Below are positions 34,044-45,357 of a DNA stretch of 64,000 nucleotides, piece after piece. Source of the DNA: Candidatus Alcyoniella australis. GTDB taxonomy: Bacteria; Lernaellota; Lernaellaia; JAVCCG01; Alcyoniellaceae. Under the pieces are notes generated by a model, which worked only from the letters and a program-made list of their open reading frames with translations, was not told the origin of the DNA and searched no databases. A program made the position numbers and the translations under genes. Each line of letters opens with the position of its first letter. Positions within the stretch are counted from its first letter, which is position 1. The stretch lies in the NCBI GenBank assembly GCA_030765605.1, contig JAVCCG010000113.1, positions 16,966 through 80,965 on the forward strand, given 5' to 3'.

Positions 34044-34632
34044 CGAGCCAGGTCCTTAGAAAATCGAGGCCGAGCGAGCCGCTCTTCTCGGGGTGGAACT
34101 GCGTGGCCACGACGTTGCCCCGGCGAACCGCGGCCGTGAACCGGCCGTGGTAGTCCGCGTGCGCCAGGGACGCATCGTCGTCCGACGGTCTGACGTAGTA
34201 GCTGTTGACGAAGTAATAATGGCCGTTAGGCAGCAGATCCGGATCGCGGCTTTGCACCTCGTTCCAGCCGATCTGCGGCACCTTGCCCGCGTTAAAGCGC
34301 AGGCATTTGCCGGGCAACGCGGCCAGTCCGGCCACGCCGGGCGATTCGTCGCTTTCCTCGAACAGCACCTGCAGGCCGATGCAGATTCCCAGGAACGGCC
34401 GTCCGTCGGCTATTGCGGCGTTGACCGCGCTGACAAGGTCTCGCTCGCGCAGCCGCTGCATCACCGCGCCGAATGCTCCTACTCCGGGAAAAATAACGGG
34501 CCCGCCGTGCTCGAGCTTCTGGGCCGAGTCAGCCAAACTCCAGCGTGCGCCCAGGTGGTCCAACGCCTTGGTCAGGCTGCCGGTGTTGCCCGAACCATAG
34601 TCGACCACAGTGATCGCCTTCGAATCGCTCAC
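34033..34632 (-). CDS. hisH: imidazole glycerol phosphate synthase glutaminase subunit
   Basis: A 199-residue class I amidotransferase. Nucleophile Cys in Gly-Ile-Cys-Ile-Gly-Leu-Gln (about residue 83), and the His-Pro-Glu of the triad in Thr-Gln-Phe-His-Pro-Glu-Lys-Ser. It starts [10 protein letters not shown] after a short lead. Supplies ammonia to HisF. Overlaps hisB by four bases. Confidence 0.95.
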   Translation of the reverse strand: MSDSKAITVVDYGSGNTGSLTKALDHLGARWSLADSAQKLEHGGPVIFPGVGAFGAVMQRLRERDLVSAVNAAIADGRPFLGICIGLQVLFEESDESPGVAGLAALPGKCLRFNAGKVPQIGWNEVQSRDPDLLPNGHYYFVNSYYVRPSDDDASLAHADYHGRFTAAVRRGNVVATQFHPEKSGSLGLDFLRTWLDVG

Positions 34633-35219
34633 AGCGACCCTTTGGTGCTGGGCACCTGGTCCGCGGCGCGCGGGTCGAGCTCGACCGCCGCGCGCAACGC
34701 ACGAGCCAGCGCCTTGAACAACGCTTCGGCGCTGTGATGGTCGTTATCGCCGTAGAACAGCGCCAAATGCAGGTTGAGCCTGGCGTGCTCGCTGAAGGAG
34801 CGGAAGAAGTCGCGCAACAGATCGAGCTCGAGCTCGCCGCTACGCGTGCCCATGAACTCCACTTTGTAGACCAGGTAGGAGCGGCCCGAGAGGTCGACCG
34901 CCGCCTGAGCCAGGGAGTCGTCCATCGGGAACAGGAAGTGCGCAGCGCGCCGGATGCCGCGGCGCTCGCCCAGGGCCCGGTCGAACGCTTGACCCAGCAC
35001 GATACCCAGATCCTCCACCAAGTGGTGGCTGTCCACGTGCAGATCGCCGCGGGCTTTAAGCGTGATGTTGAACAACCCGTGCCGCGCCATGGTCTCGAGC
35101 ATGTGCTCCATGAAGCCGATGGGCACGTTGATCTGCGACGATCCGTCTCCGTCGAGGTTCAGACTCAGCGCGATGCGGGTCTCTTTGGTATTGCGTTCGA
35201 TCTCGGCGGTTCGCTCCAT
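34629..35219 (-). CDS. hisB: imidazoleglycerol-phosphate dehydratase
   Basis: A 196-residue monofunctional IGPD. Two manganese motifs are visible: Asp-Ser-His-His-Leu-Val-Glu-Asp and Asp-Asn-Asp-His-His-Ser-Ala-Glu. There is no N-terminal phosphatase domain as in enteric HisB; the HAD domain needed for the following step is instead on the C-terminus of HisC. Its start overlaps the HisC-HAD stop by one base. Confidence 0.95.
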   Translation of the reverse strand: MERTAEIERNTKETRIALSLNLDGDGSSQINVPIGFMEHMLETMARHGLFNITLKARGDLHVDSHHLVEDLGIVLGQAFDRALGERRGIRRAAHFLFPMDDSLAQAAVDLSGRSYLVYKVEFMGTRSGELELDLLRDFFRSFSEHARLNLHLALFYGDNDHHSAEALFKALARALRAAVELDPRAADQVPSTKGSL

Positions 35220-36934
35220 TATTCCTCCAGCTCGTTAATCGAGCCGATCATGCGCACTGCTCCGGCCTCGGCCAGGGCTGCGGCGATATCCGGAGAATCG
35301 ATCCCGGCGGGCAACACGCCGATCGGTCGGATGCCGCAGGCGCGGGCCGCGGCCACGTCGTCCACGCTGTCGCCCGCATAATCCCCGGCACAGCAGCCCA
35401 GCCGCTCCAGGGCCAGCACCAGCCCCGCGGGATCTGGCTTGGCCGGCGCGTCCTGGGCGCAGACCAACGCATCGAACAGCTCAAGCGCGTTGAAGCGTTC
35501 CAGAGTCCACAGCGCCTCGGCCCGCGGCCGGGCGGTTACCACGGCCAACGGCCGCTCGCGTCCCAGGCGCTCGAGCAGTCCCGCCTCGGGGAGCCAGCGC
35601 TCGCTTAGGCGCAGTCCGGGATTCTTTTGGGTTCCGATATACAGGCGCTGGAAATGCTCGGTAACCTGCTCCAGCGAAACCTCCGTGCCGCCATCGAGCA
35701 CGATTTGCCGGGTCAGCTCCCAATCGTTGGCCGCGCCGCCGCGCTGTTTGGCGGCCTGGATCTGCTCTTGGCTCACGGGCCGGCCCAGGAAGTGTTCGGC
35801 GGTTTGCGCAATGGCCGTACGGTAAGAGCGCGAGACGTCGACCAGTACACCGTCCATGTCCAGCAGCAGCGCCCGTCGCTCCAGGGTCTGCTCCAGAGCG
35901 CTGAGCAGGGTTCGCACCTGTTCGCTGTCGCCGATGGTGATCCGCAGTACTCCGGACAGCCCGAGGTCGGCACTACGGTCGCGCACCAGCACTCCGCGCT
36001 CAAACAGCGTGTCTTGGACCAGTTTGCTGCGCGCGCCGAAACGCGCCAGCACAAAGTTGGCCGCGCCCACGTGGACCTCGAGATCCATGGCGCGCAATCC
36101 GTCGACCAGCAGCGGCCGTGCGCGGTCAACCTGCGCAACGTACTGATCCACTGCCGACGAAGCGGCCAGGGCCGCACGGCCGGCGGCCACCGCCGCGGAG
36201 TTCACGCTGTAGGGGCTGGCCGCCTTGCGCAGAGCTGCGGCCGCCTCGATGTTGGAGACCAGGTATCCCAATCGCAGTCCGGCCATGCCGAACGCCTTGC
36301 TGAATGTGCGGCTGACCACCAGCCCGGGATAGCGCTCAATCAGCGGCAGCGCACTGCGGCCCGTGAACTCGAAATAGGCCTCGTCGACCAGCACCGCCGC
36401 ATCGTCGAACTCCAGGGCCCGCTGCAGGATGCGCTCCAGCGCGTCCTCAGGCACCAGCGTGCCCGTGGGGTTGTTCGGGTGGCAGACGATCACGCTGCCC
36501 AGTCCGGGCTGCATCGCCGCCAGCAGCTCTTGTGTGGGGAACTCGAAGTTCTCGCCGTAGGGAATTTGACGGACATCGACGCCGCACAGTTCGGCGTAGA
36601 ACGCGAACATCGCGTAGGTCGGCACGGGCAGCACCAGGCGAGATCCGGGCTCGACAAAGGTTTGCAGGAAAAGCTTGATCCCCTCGTCCGTGGCGTTGAC
36701 CACCACCACCTGCTGCGGATCCACACCCAGGTGCGCGGCCAACTCGCCCTCGATCATCCCGTACTCGGGATAGGTCGCCAGGTCCTCGGGGCCGAGCTTG
36801 GCCAGGGCGTCGTAAACCGCCGAGCTGGGGCCCAAAGTATTCTCGTTGAAGTCCAAGCGCAGCTTGCCGCCGCGGCCCGCTGTGGGCGGACGGTAGGGCC
36901 TCATCGCCTGGACGGCTTTACGGATGCGTGCCAT
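35219..36934 (-). CDS. hisC: HisC-HAD fusion: aminotransferase plus phosphatase domain
   Basis: A 571-residue protein. Residues about 1-352 are histidinol-phosphate aminotransferase (fold type I PLP enzyme; Phe-Asn-Glu-Asn near 32, His-Pro-Asn-Asn-Pro-Thr-Gly near 153-159, Lys in Thr-Phe-Ser-Lys-Ala-Phe-Gly-Met-Ala-Gly). Residues about 353-571 are a HAD hydrolase: Leu-Leu-Leu-Asp-Met-Asp-Gly-Val-Leu-Val, Val-Val-Thr-Ala-Arg-Pro, Lys-Pro-Asp-Pro, and Gly-Asp-Ser-Val-Asp-Asp. The HAD part is related to IA-type phosphatases seen with his genes and probably acts as histidinol-phosphate phosphatase, the step just after HisC. First his gene of the cluster, 35 bases after the unknown gene upstream. 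Confidence 0.9.
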   Translation of the reverse strand: MARIRKAVQAMRPYRPPTAGRGGKLRLDFNENTLGPSSAVYDALAKLGPEDLATYPEYGMIEGELAAHLGVDPQQVVVVNATDEGIKLFLQTFVEPGSRLVLPVPTYAMFAFYAELCGVDVRQIPYGENFEFPTQELLAAMQPGLGSVIVCHPNNPTGTLVPEDALERILQRALEFDDAAVLVDEAYFEFTGRSALPLIERYPGLVVSRTFSKAFGMAGLRLGYLVSNIEAAAALRKAASPYSVNSAAVAAGRAALAASSAVDQYVAQVDRARPLLVDGLRAMDLEVHVGAANFVLARFGARSKLVQDTLFERGVLVRDRSADLGLSGVLRITIGDSEQVRTLLSALEQTLERRALLLDMDGVLVDVSRSYRTAIAQTAEHFLGRPVSQEQIQAAKQRGGAANDWELTRQIVLDGGTEVSLEQVTEHFQRLYIGTQKNPGLRLSERWLPEAGLLERLGRERPLAVVTARPRAEALWTLERFNALELFDALVCAQDAPAKPDPAGLVLALERLGCCAGDYAGDSVDDVAAARACGIRPIGVLPAGIDSPDIAAALAEAGAVRMIGSINELEE

Positions 36935-36969
36935 TTTATCGAGTATCTAAACCAGGTCTCGAGCCTGCC

Positions 36970-38301
36970 CTAGCCCTGGGTGAGTCCGATGCGCTGCAGC
37001 GCGGCCTCGGCCACGTTGCCCAGGCTTACGTCTCCCAGGGGCTTGAGCAGTTCGGATATCGTTGCAGTGCGGATCTTCTCGAACACTTCAAGCAACTTGG
37101 TATTGAGCTCGTCGACGTTGCGCAGCACCACGAACTGATCGCAGTTGCTCGCCGTGGCCAGCAGCGAGTCCAGACCGGGCTCGACATTGCCCGCGACCAT
37201 GCCGATGAAACTGAACGAATCGAATTTGCCCAACTGGTCGACCAATCCCTCGATCTTGTCGCTGCTCAACGCGTCGCCGGACAGGTAGAACACAGCCAAC
37301 CTGCCGTCGAACGAGACGTAGAGCACCACATCGTTGTTTTCCATCTCCTGGATGCGGATCTGGCGTTGGTTGACGCCGACCTTCAGCAGGTAGTTGACCA
37401 GGAAAATACGGAAGACCCAGGTTGAGTCGAATTTGACGCTGTTCTCCGCGTCGAACAACACCAGCCGCCGGGTGTCCTCGGCGCTTAGCTGCTCGCCGCA
37501 ACTGCACTTGACTCCGGCCGCGGCCAGCTGTTCCAGGGCCGCGCGGTTCTGCACGCGGATCGTGGGCTGTCCGGTCTTGCGGCAGAACACGGCCAACTCC
37601 TCGTTGATCAGGCCAACCTCGTTGAGCTTGTCGATGTAATACTCCATCTCCTCGGCGTTGCTCTGGTTGGCCAGGAAGTCGTCGACCACCAACCCCGAGG
37701 GATTGCCCTGAAGCTTAACCAGGATGTCCTGCACCTGGGAGTCGCGCAGCACGTTGGCGACCTCGAGGTCGTCTTCGCTCGGCGGCTCGATGTCGGCCTG
37801 GCCCATGCTCGCGATCTCCTTGAGCCCGGCGTGCAGTACGTCCTCGAACGTACCGCTCTTGATCTGCTTTTCGATCGCCTCGCAGAAATTTTCGAAGCGC
37901 GCGCCGGTCTCCTCGCCGAACAGCGCGATCTCGCCCACCTCGAGATCGAGGGAGTAGTCGGGCACGTCGGCGAAGCCCGGCTCCTCGAACACGGCGTCCT
38001 CGCTGATCGTCTTATCCTTGTTCTCGACCGGCTCCACAGCCTTGACGATCAGGTACAGCGCGCCCTTGTCGCTGATCTTGAACAGATCGCCGTCAACAAA
38101 GCCGTGCGCCTGCACGCGGGGAATGAACAGTTCGGCGCCCTTCTTGGTCGTCAGGTCGATGTTAAGCTGCTGCGCGAGGCTGGTGCGCGCATGATAGACC
38201 GCACCATCGAACCCGGCCTTGGCCAACGAGGGCCAAAGCTTGGCCAGAAATCCCTCGTCGCTGTTGAAGGTAAGCTGCCGACATCGGATGTTGACTAGCA
38301 T
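36970..38301 (-). CDS. unknown 443-residue cytoplasmic protein
   Basis: I do not recognise this family. There is no signal peptide or membrane segment. The N-terminal half (1-210) is acidic, mixed alpha/beta; residues about 180-250 are helical and resemble a small wHTH-like region; a Cys-Ser-Cys-Gly motif with one further upstream Cys at about 245-275 may be half of a zinc site; the C-terminal half (about 285-440) alternates strands and helices (Val-Val-Leu-Tyr-Val-Ser-Phe-Asp-Gly-Arg, Leu-Ala-Val-Phe-Tyr-Leu-Ser-Gly). A GGGGGGAG ribosome site lies before ATG, and TTGACA occurs upstream on the minus strand (38413-38418). It is 35 bases ahead of the his genes on the same strand, so probably shares their transcript. 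Confidence 0.6.
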   Translation of the reverse strand: MLVNIRCRQLTFNSDEGFLAKLWPSLAKAGFDGAVYHARTSLAQQLNIDLTTKKGAELFIPRVQAHGFVDGDLFKISDKGALYLIVKAVEPVENKDKTISEDAVFEEPGFADVPDYSLDLEVGEIALFGEETGARFENFCEAIEKQIKSGTFEDVLHAGLKEIASMGQADIEPPSEDDLEVANVLRDSQVQDILVKLQGNPSGLVVDDFLANQSNAEEMEYYIDKLNEVGLINEELAVFCRKTGQPTIRVQNRAALEQLAAAGVKCSCGEQLSAEDTRRLVLFDAENSVKFDSTWVFRIFLVNYLLKVGVNQRQIRIQEMENNDVVLYVSFDGRLAVFYLSGDALSSDKIEGLVDQLGKFDSFSFIGMVAGNVEPGLDSLLATASNCDQFVVLRNVDELNTKLLEVFEKIRTATISELLKPLGDVSLGNVAEAALQRIGLTQG

Positions 38302-38423
38302 GATCGACTCCCCCCAACGCCCCGAGGTTAAATCCGGGCCCGACCTCAGGCGGTGTCATCGAAACGCCCGGTTAATAAAACGATTTTTATTGCAGCACCA
38401 ATCGGCGCCCAGTGTCAAGCAGA

Positions 38424-39317
38424 CTATTGTGCGTCTGATGCCTCAACTGGTTCTGTTGCCGGCTCCGCGGCTGGTTCCGCAGTGACGACCTCAACAGCGT
38501 ACTTGGTCTTGAGCTGCTCTGTGCGCTCCATGTAGCGCTTCTGTTCCGCCCAGCTCTTGGCATGGGGCTCGATCTGATCCTTGACCTGCTCCAACGGACG
38601 CTCGGAGGGCGGAGTGGTGGCGACCACCTTGATGATGTACCAGCCGAACTGCGTTTTCGCCGGCTTGGAAATCTGTCCCGCGTCGGTGCTGAACACGACC
38701 TCGTCAAGCTCCTTGACCAGGTCGCCCTTCTCGACGCTTCCCATGGATCCGCCTTCCTGGGCCGTGGGGGAGTTGCTCATCTCGCGGGCCACAGTGCCGA
38801 ACTCATCGCCGTTGTTCAGCCGCTGGAAGGCTTTGTTGATCGAGGCCTCGTCGGCAGTGCCGATGACTTGCACCTCGCGCTGCTCGCCTACGCGGAATTT
38901 ATCGATGTTCTCCTGGTAAAAGGCCTCGAGCATCTCGGGAGTGACCTCGTCGAGCTCGATCTCTTTCTTGATCCAGTAGTTGTAGAGCACCTGCCTGCGG
39001 CCGTCCTCGATCATCTGCGCCAGTTCCGGATCGCTGAGCCAGCCGTTGGCCTCGGCCTCTTTGGCTGCCATGTCGCGCATAACCAGCATCTCGAGCAGCT
39101 CGCCCTGGCGTTCCGGGTTGCTCTCGAGGCCGCGACGCACCTGGTCGGGCAGGGTATCCAGCGTGCGCTGCATGTCCGACTCGTACACCGCGCCGCCGGA
39201 ATAGTTTACGAGAACCGCGCCGCTGTGCTCGACAACGGGCTGTGGCTGTTCGCAGCCGGCCATGGCGGCCAACAGCGCGACGGCGGCGATTACCACAATC
39301 GATTTTATCGAATGCAT
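38424..39317 (-). CDS. parvulin-type peptidyl-prolyl isomerase lipoprotein
   Basis: A 297-residue SurA/PrsA-like foldase. Lipobox Ala-Met-Ala-Gly-Cys puts the lipidated Cys at residue 22. Residues about 45-140 are a SurA-type N-terminal helical chaperone region (ending Leu-Asp-Glu-Val-Thr-Pro-Glu-Met-Leu-Glu-Ala-Phe). Residues about 145-240 are the parvulin domain (Phe-Gly-Thr-Val-Ala-Arg-Glu-Met-Ser, Gly-Gly-Ser-Met-Gly-Ser-Val, Thr-Gln-Phe-Gly-Trp-Tyr-Ile-Ile-Lys-Val). A C-terminal helix and an Ala/Glu/Pro tail follow. It should act on the periplasmic side, helping exported and outer-membrane proteins fold. Confidence 0.88.
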   Translation of the reverse strand: MHSIKSIVVIAAVALLAAMAGCEQPQPVVEHSGAVLVNYSGGAVYESDMQRTLDTLPDQVRRGLESNPERQGELLEMLVMRDMAAKEAEANGWLSDPELAQMIEDGRRQVLYNYWIKKEIELDEVTPEMLEAFYQENIDKFRVGEQREVQVIGTADEASINKAFQRLNNGDEFGTVAREMSNSPTAQEGGSMGSVEKGDLVKELDEVVFSTDAGQISKPAKTQFGWYIIKVVATTPPSERPLEQVKDQIEPHAKSWAEQKRYMERTEQLKTKYAVEVVTAEPAAEPATEPVEASDAQ

Positions 39318-39419
39318 TGCTTGCTCCTTAATGTAAATCCGAAGAAAAGGGCTATACCTTATACGCTTTGCCCGATCATGAAAACAGGGCAGAGCTAAAT
39401 ATAGCGGTACGAATATAAA

Positions 39420-39449
39420 GATCGGCCCGCCCTGACGGACGGGCCGATC
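39420..39449 (-). terminator. terminator of the subtilase gene
   Basis: Ten-base stem GATCGGCCCG/CGGGCCGATC (39420-39429 / 39440-39449); on the minus strand it is followed by TTTATATTC. It is 18 bases after the subtilase stop. Confidence 0.6.
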
Positions 39450-39467
39450 GATGCGTTTTAGTTCAGT

Positions 39468-41663
39468 CTATTTTCCGCAGCAGCTCGATGCGTCGTCGTC
39501 GTCATCGTCGTCGTCGGCTGCATCGTCGTCATCGTCGTCATCGTCATCATCATCGTCGTCATCGTCGCCGCAGCCCTCGTCGACCTCGCCGTCGCAGTCG
39601 TTGTCAATCTCGTCGCAAAGCTCTTCGGCGCCGGGGTAGACAGTGTCGTCGTTGTCGTCGCAGTCCTCGCCGTCGCAATACTCGGCCTCAAAGCCGTCTC
39701 CGTCCGCGTCGCAACCCAGCAGGCCGATGCCCGGGCCGGCCAGGCTGAAGTCCTGCGGGCCCTCGGGAACGGTCGTGCCGGTGACGGTCAGGATATAGAC
39801 CCCCTCGGGCGGGTCTTGCAGGTAGAGCTGCTCGACATTGTTGATGGTGTCCGTGCCAAAGGTTCCAACGTCGTCGGGATTCGAGGGATTGAGCAGCCAC
39901 GGGTAGAGGATGAACCCTCCCGGGCCCTCGATCGTCAGGTCGAGATCGTTGACCAGGTTGGGCGTGGTGTTCGGCGTGCCCGGCGCATCGTCCCAGGCCA
40001 AGCTGAAGCGGATGGTCTCAACGTCGCCGATCTCCACCGGATAGCGCTTGACCGCGCCGGTCTCGACGCTGTCCTCGACATAGGTTCCCGCGGTGGTCAT
40101 CGCGACCGCGGGCACAGCCTGGATCAGGCCCCAGCCGTACTTGTAGTCCGGGCCGGTGTTGCCCAGGTCCTCGGCGGTGTTGACCAAAATCGCCTTGATC
40201 GTCGAGGGCCACATTGCGCCCTTGCTCGGGAAGGTCTCGGTATAGGCCTGAATCATCAGCGCCACCAGGCCGGTGGTCGTGGGCGCGGCCATGCTCGTGC
40301 CGCACATCCCGGTGTAGCCGCTGGAGGGGTAGGTGCTGGTGACTTTATTGTCGCCCGACGCCTGGCAGCCCGGGGCGACCACGTCGGGTCGCAGGCGGCC
40401 GTCGTCCACCGGGCCCCAGCTGCTGAAGTTGGTCATGGTCTTGTTGTCGGAGTTGATCGCGCCGACCACGATGGCGTTCTTGTTGACCGCCGGCGGCGGC
40501 ACGCTCTCGTAGGTCGTGGAGCAACGGTAGCCGCTGCGCTCGTTGCCCGCGGCCCAGACGATCGGGAATTTCGAGCCCAGTGAACCGCCGACGATCGCGT
40601 CGATCAGCGCCGCAGAGCTCTCGTAATCGCCTTCCCAGGCGCAGTCGTAACCGTTGAAGGTGACGTTGGAGCCGATCGAGTTGTTGCTCACCTCGACGCC
40701 CTGGTTGTTGATCGCCTCGTCGTACGAGCTCTCGGTGTCGGCCGGGTTGTTGTAGAAGATCGGTGCGGTCCAGTCGAACTCCAGGCTGAAATAGGTCACG
40801 TCCGGGGCCATGCCCTTGTACGTGGCGTTACCCGTGCCGTTGCCGCCGATGGTGCCGGCCACGTGCGTCGGATGTCCCTGAGAGCCGCTGGTGGCCTCGC
40901 CCTCGGTGACGCGTCCGGCCAGGTCCGGATGGTTACCGTAGACCGTGTCGCCGTCGAACACGAACACGTGCACGCCGTCGCCCGTGAAGCCGTAGGGCGC
41001 GGCCCAGACGTCCTCGGCGCCGATGCAGGCGCGGTTGGAATCGTTGAGCTCGGTGAAGCCCGGCGATACCTGCTCGACCCACTGCACCTCGTCCACGTCG
41101 GCGATCAGCCACAGCATCTGCGTGGAAAGCGCCGCGGTCCAAAGATTGAGCGAATGGGTGTAGGCGATCGGCTCGGCGCCCAGCTCGAGCAGCAGCTCGC
41201 GGCCGCGCTGGGCCGGGACGTCGGCAAAGAAGCTGACGTGGACCCACAGCTGGTCCGCGCTCTCCATGGCGAAACGCTCGAACGTGCCCTGGGCCAGGCG
41301 CGGGGCAAGCTTGTCCTCGGCCGACAGCGGGCCAATCCAGCGCAGCTCGGGGAACGTCTCGGCGCTGATCTGCAGATCGGTACGGATCGCCGCGAAATAA
41401 GCGTTGCCCGAGGCGTAGTCCAGCAGCTCAATGCCGCGCTGGGCCAGCGCGTTGCGTATTGCAAGACTCGGGATCTGGTTGAGCTGCACCAAGGCGTGCA
41501 CTGCGCCGCCCTTATGCAGGGTGCGGCCCAGACTCAAATCGAATCCGGGGGCGGGAGTGAACGAACCGCTGCGCAGCTCAATGCTGTATTTGCCCTGGTC
41601 TGCAATCGCGGGCAGGGCCAGCGCCAGCACCAGTGCGATCACCAGCAGTGGATTGCGAAACAT
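39468..41663 (-). CDS. exported subtilisin-like protease with poly-Asp C-terminus
   Basis: A 731-residue S8 serine protease. ATG 41663 was chosen because AGGAGG precedes it and a clean signal peptide follows; the frame extends 31 codons further. Residues about 25-200 look like a pro-region. Catalytic residues: Asp237 (or Asp239) in Phe-Asp-Gly-Asp-Thr, His267 in His-Pro-Thr-His-Val-Ala-Gly-Thr, Ser457 in Gly-Thr-Ser-Met-Ala-Ala-Pro. A proprotein-convertase-like beta domain follows (about 520-645), then a MopE-like Asp/Cys repeat (Asp-Cys-Asp-Asp-Asn-Asp, Ile-Asp-Asn-Asp-Cys-Asp-Gly, about 650-698), then 25 mainly Asp residues and Ser-Ser-Cys-Cys-Gly-Lys at the end. The terminal part may anchor or sort it. 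Confidence 0.85.
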   Translation of the reverse strand: MFRNPLLVIALVLALALPAIADQGKYSIELRSGSFTPAPGFDLSLGRTLHKGGAVHALVQLNQIPSLAIRNALAQRGIELLDYASGNAYFAAIRTDLQISAETFPELRWIGPLSAEDKLAPRLAQGTFERFAMESADQLWVHVSFFADVPAQRGRELLLELGAEPIAYTHSLNLWTAALSTQMLWLIADVDEVQWVEQVSPGFTELNDSNRACIGAEDVWAAPYGFTGDGVHVFVFDGDTVYGNHPDLAGRVTEGEATSGSQGHPTHVAGTIGGNGTGNATYKGMAPDVTYFSLEFDWTAPIFYNNPADTESSYDEAINNQGVEVSNNSIGSNVTFNGYDCAWEGDYESSAALIDAIVGGSLGSKFPIVWAAGNERSGYRCSTTYESVPPPAVNKNAIVVGAINSDNKTMTNFSSWGPVDDGRLRPDVVAPGCQASGDNKVTSTYPSSGYTGMCGTSMAAPTTTGLVALMIQAYTETFPSKGAMWPSTIKAILVNTAEDLGNTGPDYKYGWGLIQAVPAVAMTTAGTYVEDSVETGAVKRYPVEIGDVETIRFSLAWDDAPGTPNTTPNLVNDLDLTIEGPGGFILYPWLLNPSNPDDVGTFGTDTINNVEQLYLQDPPEGVYILTVTGTTVPEGPQDFSLAGPGIGLLGCDADGDGFEAEYCDGEDCDDNDDTVYPGAEELCDEIDNDCDGEVDEGCGDDDDDDDDDDDDDDDAADDDDDDDDASSCCGK
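39485..39570. repeat. GAY trinucleotide tract
   Basis: Near-continuous GTC/ATC triplets (GAC/GAT on the coding strand) encoding the poly-Asp tail of the subtilase. Mixed codons lower slippage risk but length variation between strains is plausible. Confidence 0.8.
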
Positions 41664-41797
41664 TTTATTCCTCCTGGAATCTGGTTTGCGTACCTTGAGC
41701 AGATAGTAGACGTCAAACGACGCGTAAACGCTATGAGTTGCGCCGCGCGCTGTCAATAAATCTCGGGCTACAGTCTACACCTGCGGCATCCACCGCA

Positions 41798-41828
41798 AGA
41801 AAAAGGCCCCCTCCGCAAGGAGGGGGCC
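41798..41828 (-). terminator. Rho-independent terminator of the prs-hppA operon
   Basis: Perfect ten-base stem GGCCCCCTCC/GGAGGGGGCC (41805-41814 / 41819-41828), four-base loop; the minus strand continues TTTTTCTT. It is 29 bases after the hppA stop. Confidence 0.9.
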
Positions 41829-41856
41829 ATAATTAACTCTGGCTATGCGCTGTAAA

Positions 41857-43982
<2,126 letters not shown>

Positions 43983-43986
<4 letters not shown>

Positions 43987-44600
43987 TGCTGAGCTCCTTG
44001 GTCGAATGTCTCCGGATCATTTGCCACGGTCCCCCCTTGGGACCGGTTGTATACATTCATCGCCGCGTTCAATCCCTTGTCCAGGGTCGTGAGCAGCGCC
44101 TCGGCAGCGCGCTCCGCGGCCGTTTCGATCAGCTCGAGCTGGTCGGCCCCGGGGCGTTGCAGCACGTAGTCGGCCGGATCGATCGACCCTTGGGGACGAC
44201 CGATGCCGATGCGCACACGGACGAAGCCGTCCGCTCCCAGATCTCCGACAATCGAATTCAGACCTTTGTGTCCGCCGCTGCCGCCGCCGAGCTTGAGCCG
44301 CACCGCGCCGGTCGGCAGGTCGAGGTCATCGTGAATCACGAACAGCTCTGAAGGGTCGAGGTTGTAAAACCCCACGGCCGCGGCGGCGCTGCGGCCAGAG
44401 AGGTTCATGTATGTGCGCGGTTTAAGCAAAATCAACTTCTCTTTACCGTGGTGCGCTTCAGCGCAGCGCGCGTTGAAACGAACCCTTGAAAACTCTACTC
44501 CAAGCTTCCCGGCCAGGGCGTTGAGCGCGAGAAATCCCGCGTTATGTCGCGTCCCGGCATATTTCTCACCGGGATTGCCCAGGCCGCAGATGATCTTCAT
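43983..44600 (-). CDS. pth: peptidyl-tRNA hydrolase
   Basis: A 205-residue enzyme that frees tRNA from stalled peptidyl-tRNA. Starts [11 protein letters not shown]; catalytic His19 in Thr-Arg-His-Asn-Ala-Gly-Phe; Lys-Pro-x-Thr-Tyr-Met-Asn-Leu-Ser-Gly; Asp-Asp-Leu-Asp-Leu-Pro and Gly-Gly-Ser-Gly-Gly-His-Lys-Gly-Leu. The open frame extends upstream into rplY, but ATG 44600 gives the family N-terminus exactly. The C-terminal 20 residues are a non-conserved tail. Confidence 0.95.
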
Positions 44601-44619
44601 CAGATAGGCGCCAGCCGGA

Positions 44620-45306
44620 TCAGGATTCCTCTTTCTTGGGCTCCTCTTTGGATTTGGACTCGGTCGCCTCGGCAGGCTTTTCGCCCTCCGCGGCCTCCGC
44701 GCCCTCGGCGCCCTCTTCGCCCTCAGCGGCCTCGGCCACGGCGCGTACCACGACCACCGACGCGAGAACCGGATTGCTGTCCTCGGCCGACGTTGCGCCC
44801 TGGGGCAGCTCGATGTCTTCCAAGTGGATCGAGTCGCCGATATCGAGACTTGAGATGTCGACTTCGATCTGCTCCGGAATATTGGCCGGCAGACACTCGA
44901 CACGGATCGTCCGTACCCCCATCTGCAACACGCCGCCGGTCTCCAGGCCCATGGCCTTACCGTTAAGCTGCACGGGGATCTCGATCTGGATCTTCTCGTC
45001 CATCCGGATCTCCATCAGGTCGATGTGCAGCAACCGATGGGTCAGCGGATGGACCTGCATGTCTTTAACGATTACGGTCTTGCCGTCCAGCTCTTTGTCC
45101 TTCTCGATCACAAGCTTGAGTAGGGCACGCTGTCCGCCGCCGCGCAGCAGATCGATGAACTGCTTGCTATCGATCGCCAGCGGGGACGCCTTTTTCAACT
45201 TGCTGCCATATATCACCGCCGGTACGTGCCCGGTGTTGCGCAGCTTCCTGGCAGCGCCCTTGCCCGCGGCCTCGCGCCTAGTGGCGTTGAGTATCCGATC
45301 GTTCAT
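44620..45306 (-). CDS. rplY: 50S ribosomal protein L25/general stress protein Ctc
   Basis: A 228-residue bL25 of the long Ctc type. Residues about 1-95 are the 5S-rRNA-binding barrel (Ala-Ala-Arg-Lys-Leu-Arg, Val-Pro-Ala-Val-Ile-Tyr-Gly); about 96-185 the C-terminal beta domain (Val-Glu-Cys-Leu-Pro-Ala-Asn-Ile-Pro); then a Glu/Ala/Lys-rich tail of about 40 residues. ATG 45306 has GGAGGA before it; the frame reaches further up. Standard neighbour of pth and prs. Confidence 0.95.
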   Translation of the reverse strand: MNDRILNATRREAAGKGAARKLRNTGHVPAVIYGSKLKKASPLAIDSKQFIDLLRGGGQRALLKLVIEKDKELDGKTVIVKDMQVHPLTHRLLHIDLMEIRMDEKIQIEIPVQLNGKAMGLETGGVLQMGVRTIRVECLPANIPEQIEVDISSLDIGDSIHLEDIELPQGATSAEDSNPVLASVVVVRAVAEAAEGEEGAEGAEAAEGEKPAEATESKSKEEPKKEES

Positions 45307-45357
45307 TTTTTCTCTGTCCTCCAAATCGTCACTGGCGGGCCGTTTTGGCCGCACAGA

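Noticed and set aside
36935..36969. Histidine attenuator or T-box ahead of hisC
   Set aside because: The gap is only 35 bases with no His-codon run or terminator hairpin.
39485..39570. Triplet tract considered as a non-coding microsatellite
   Set aside because: It is in frame at the end of the subtilase and matches poly-Asp tracts of other exported proteins in the window.
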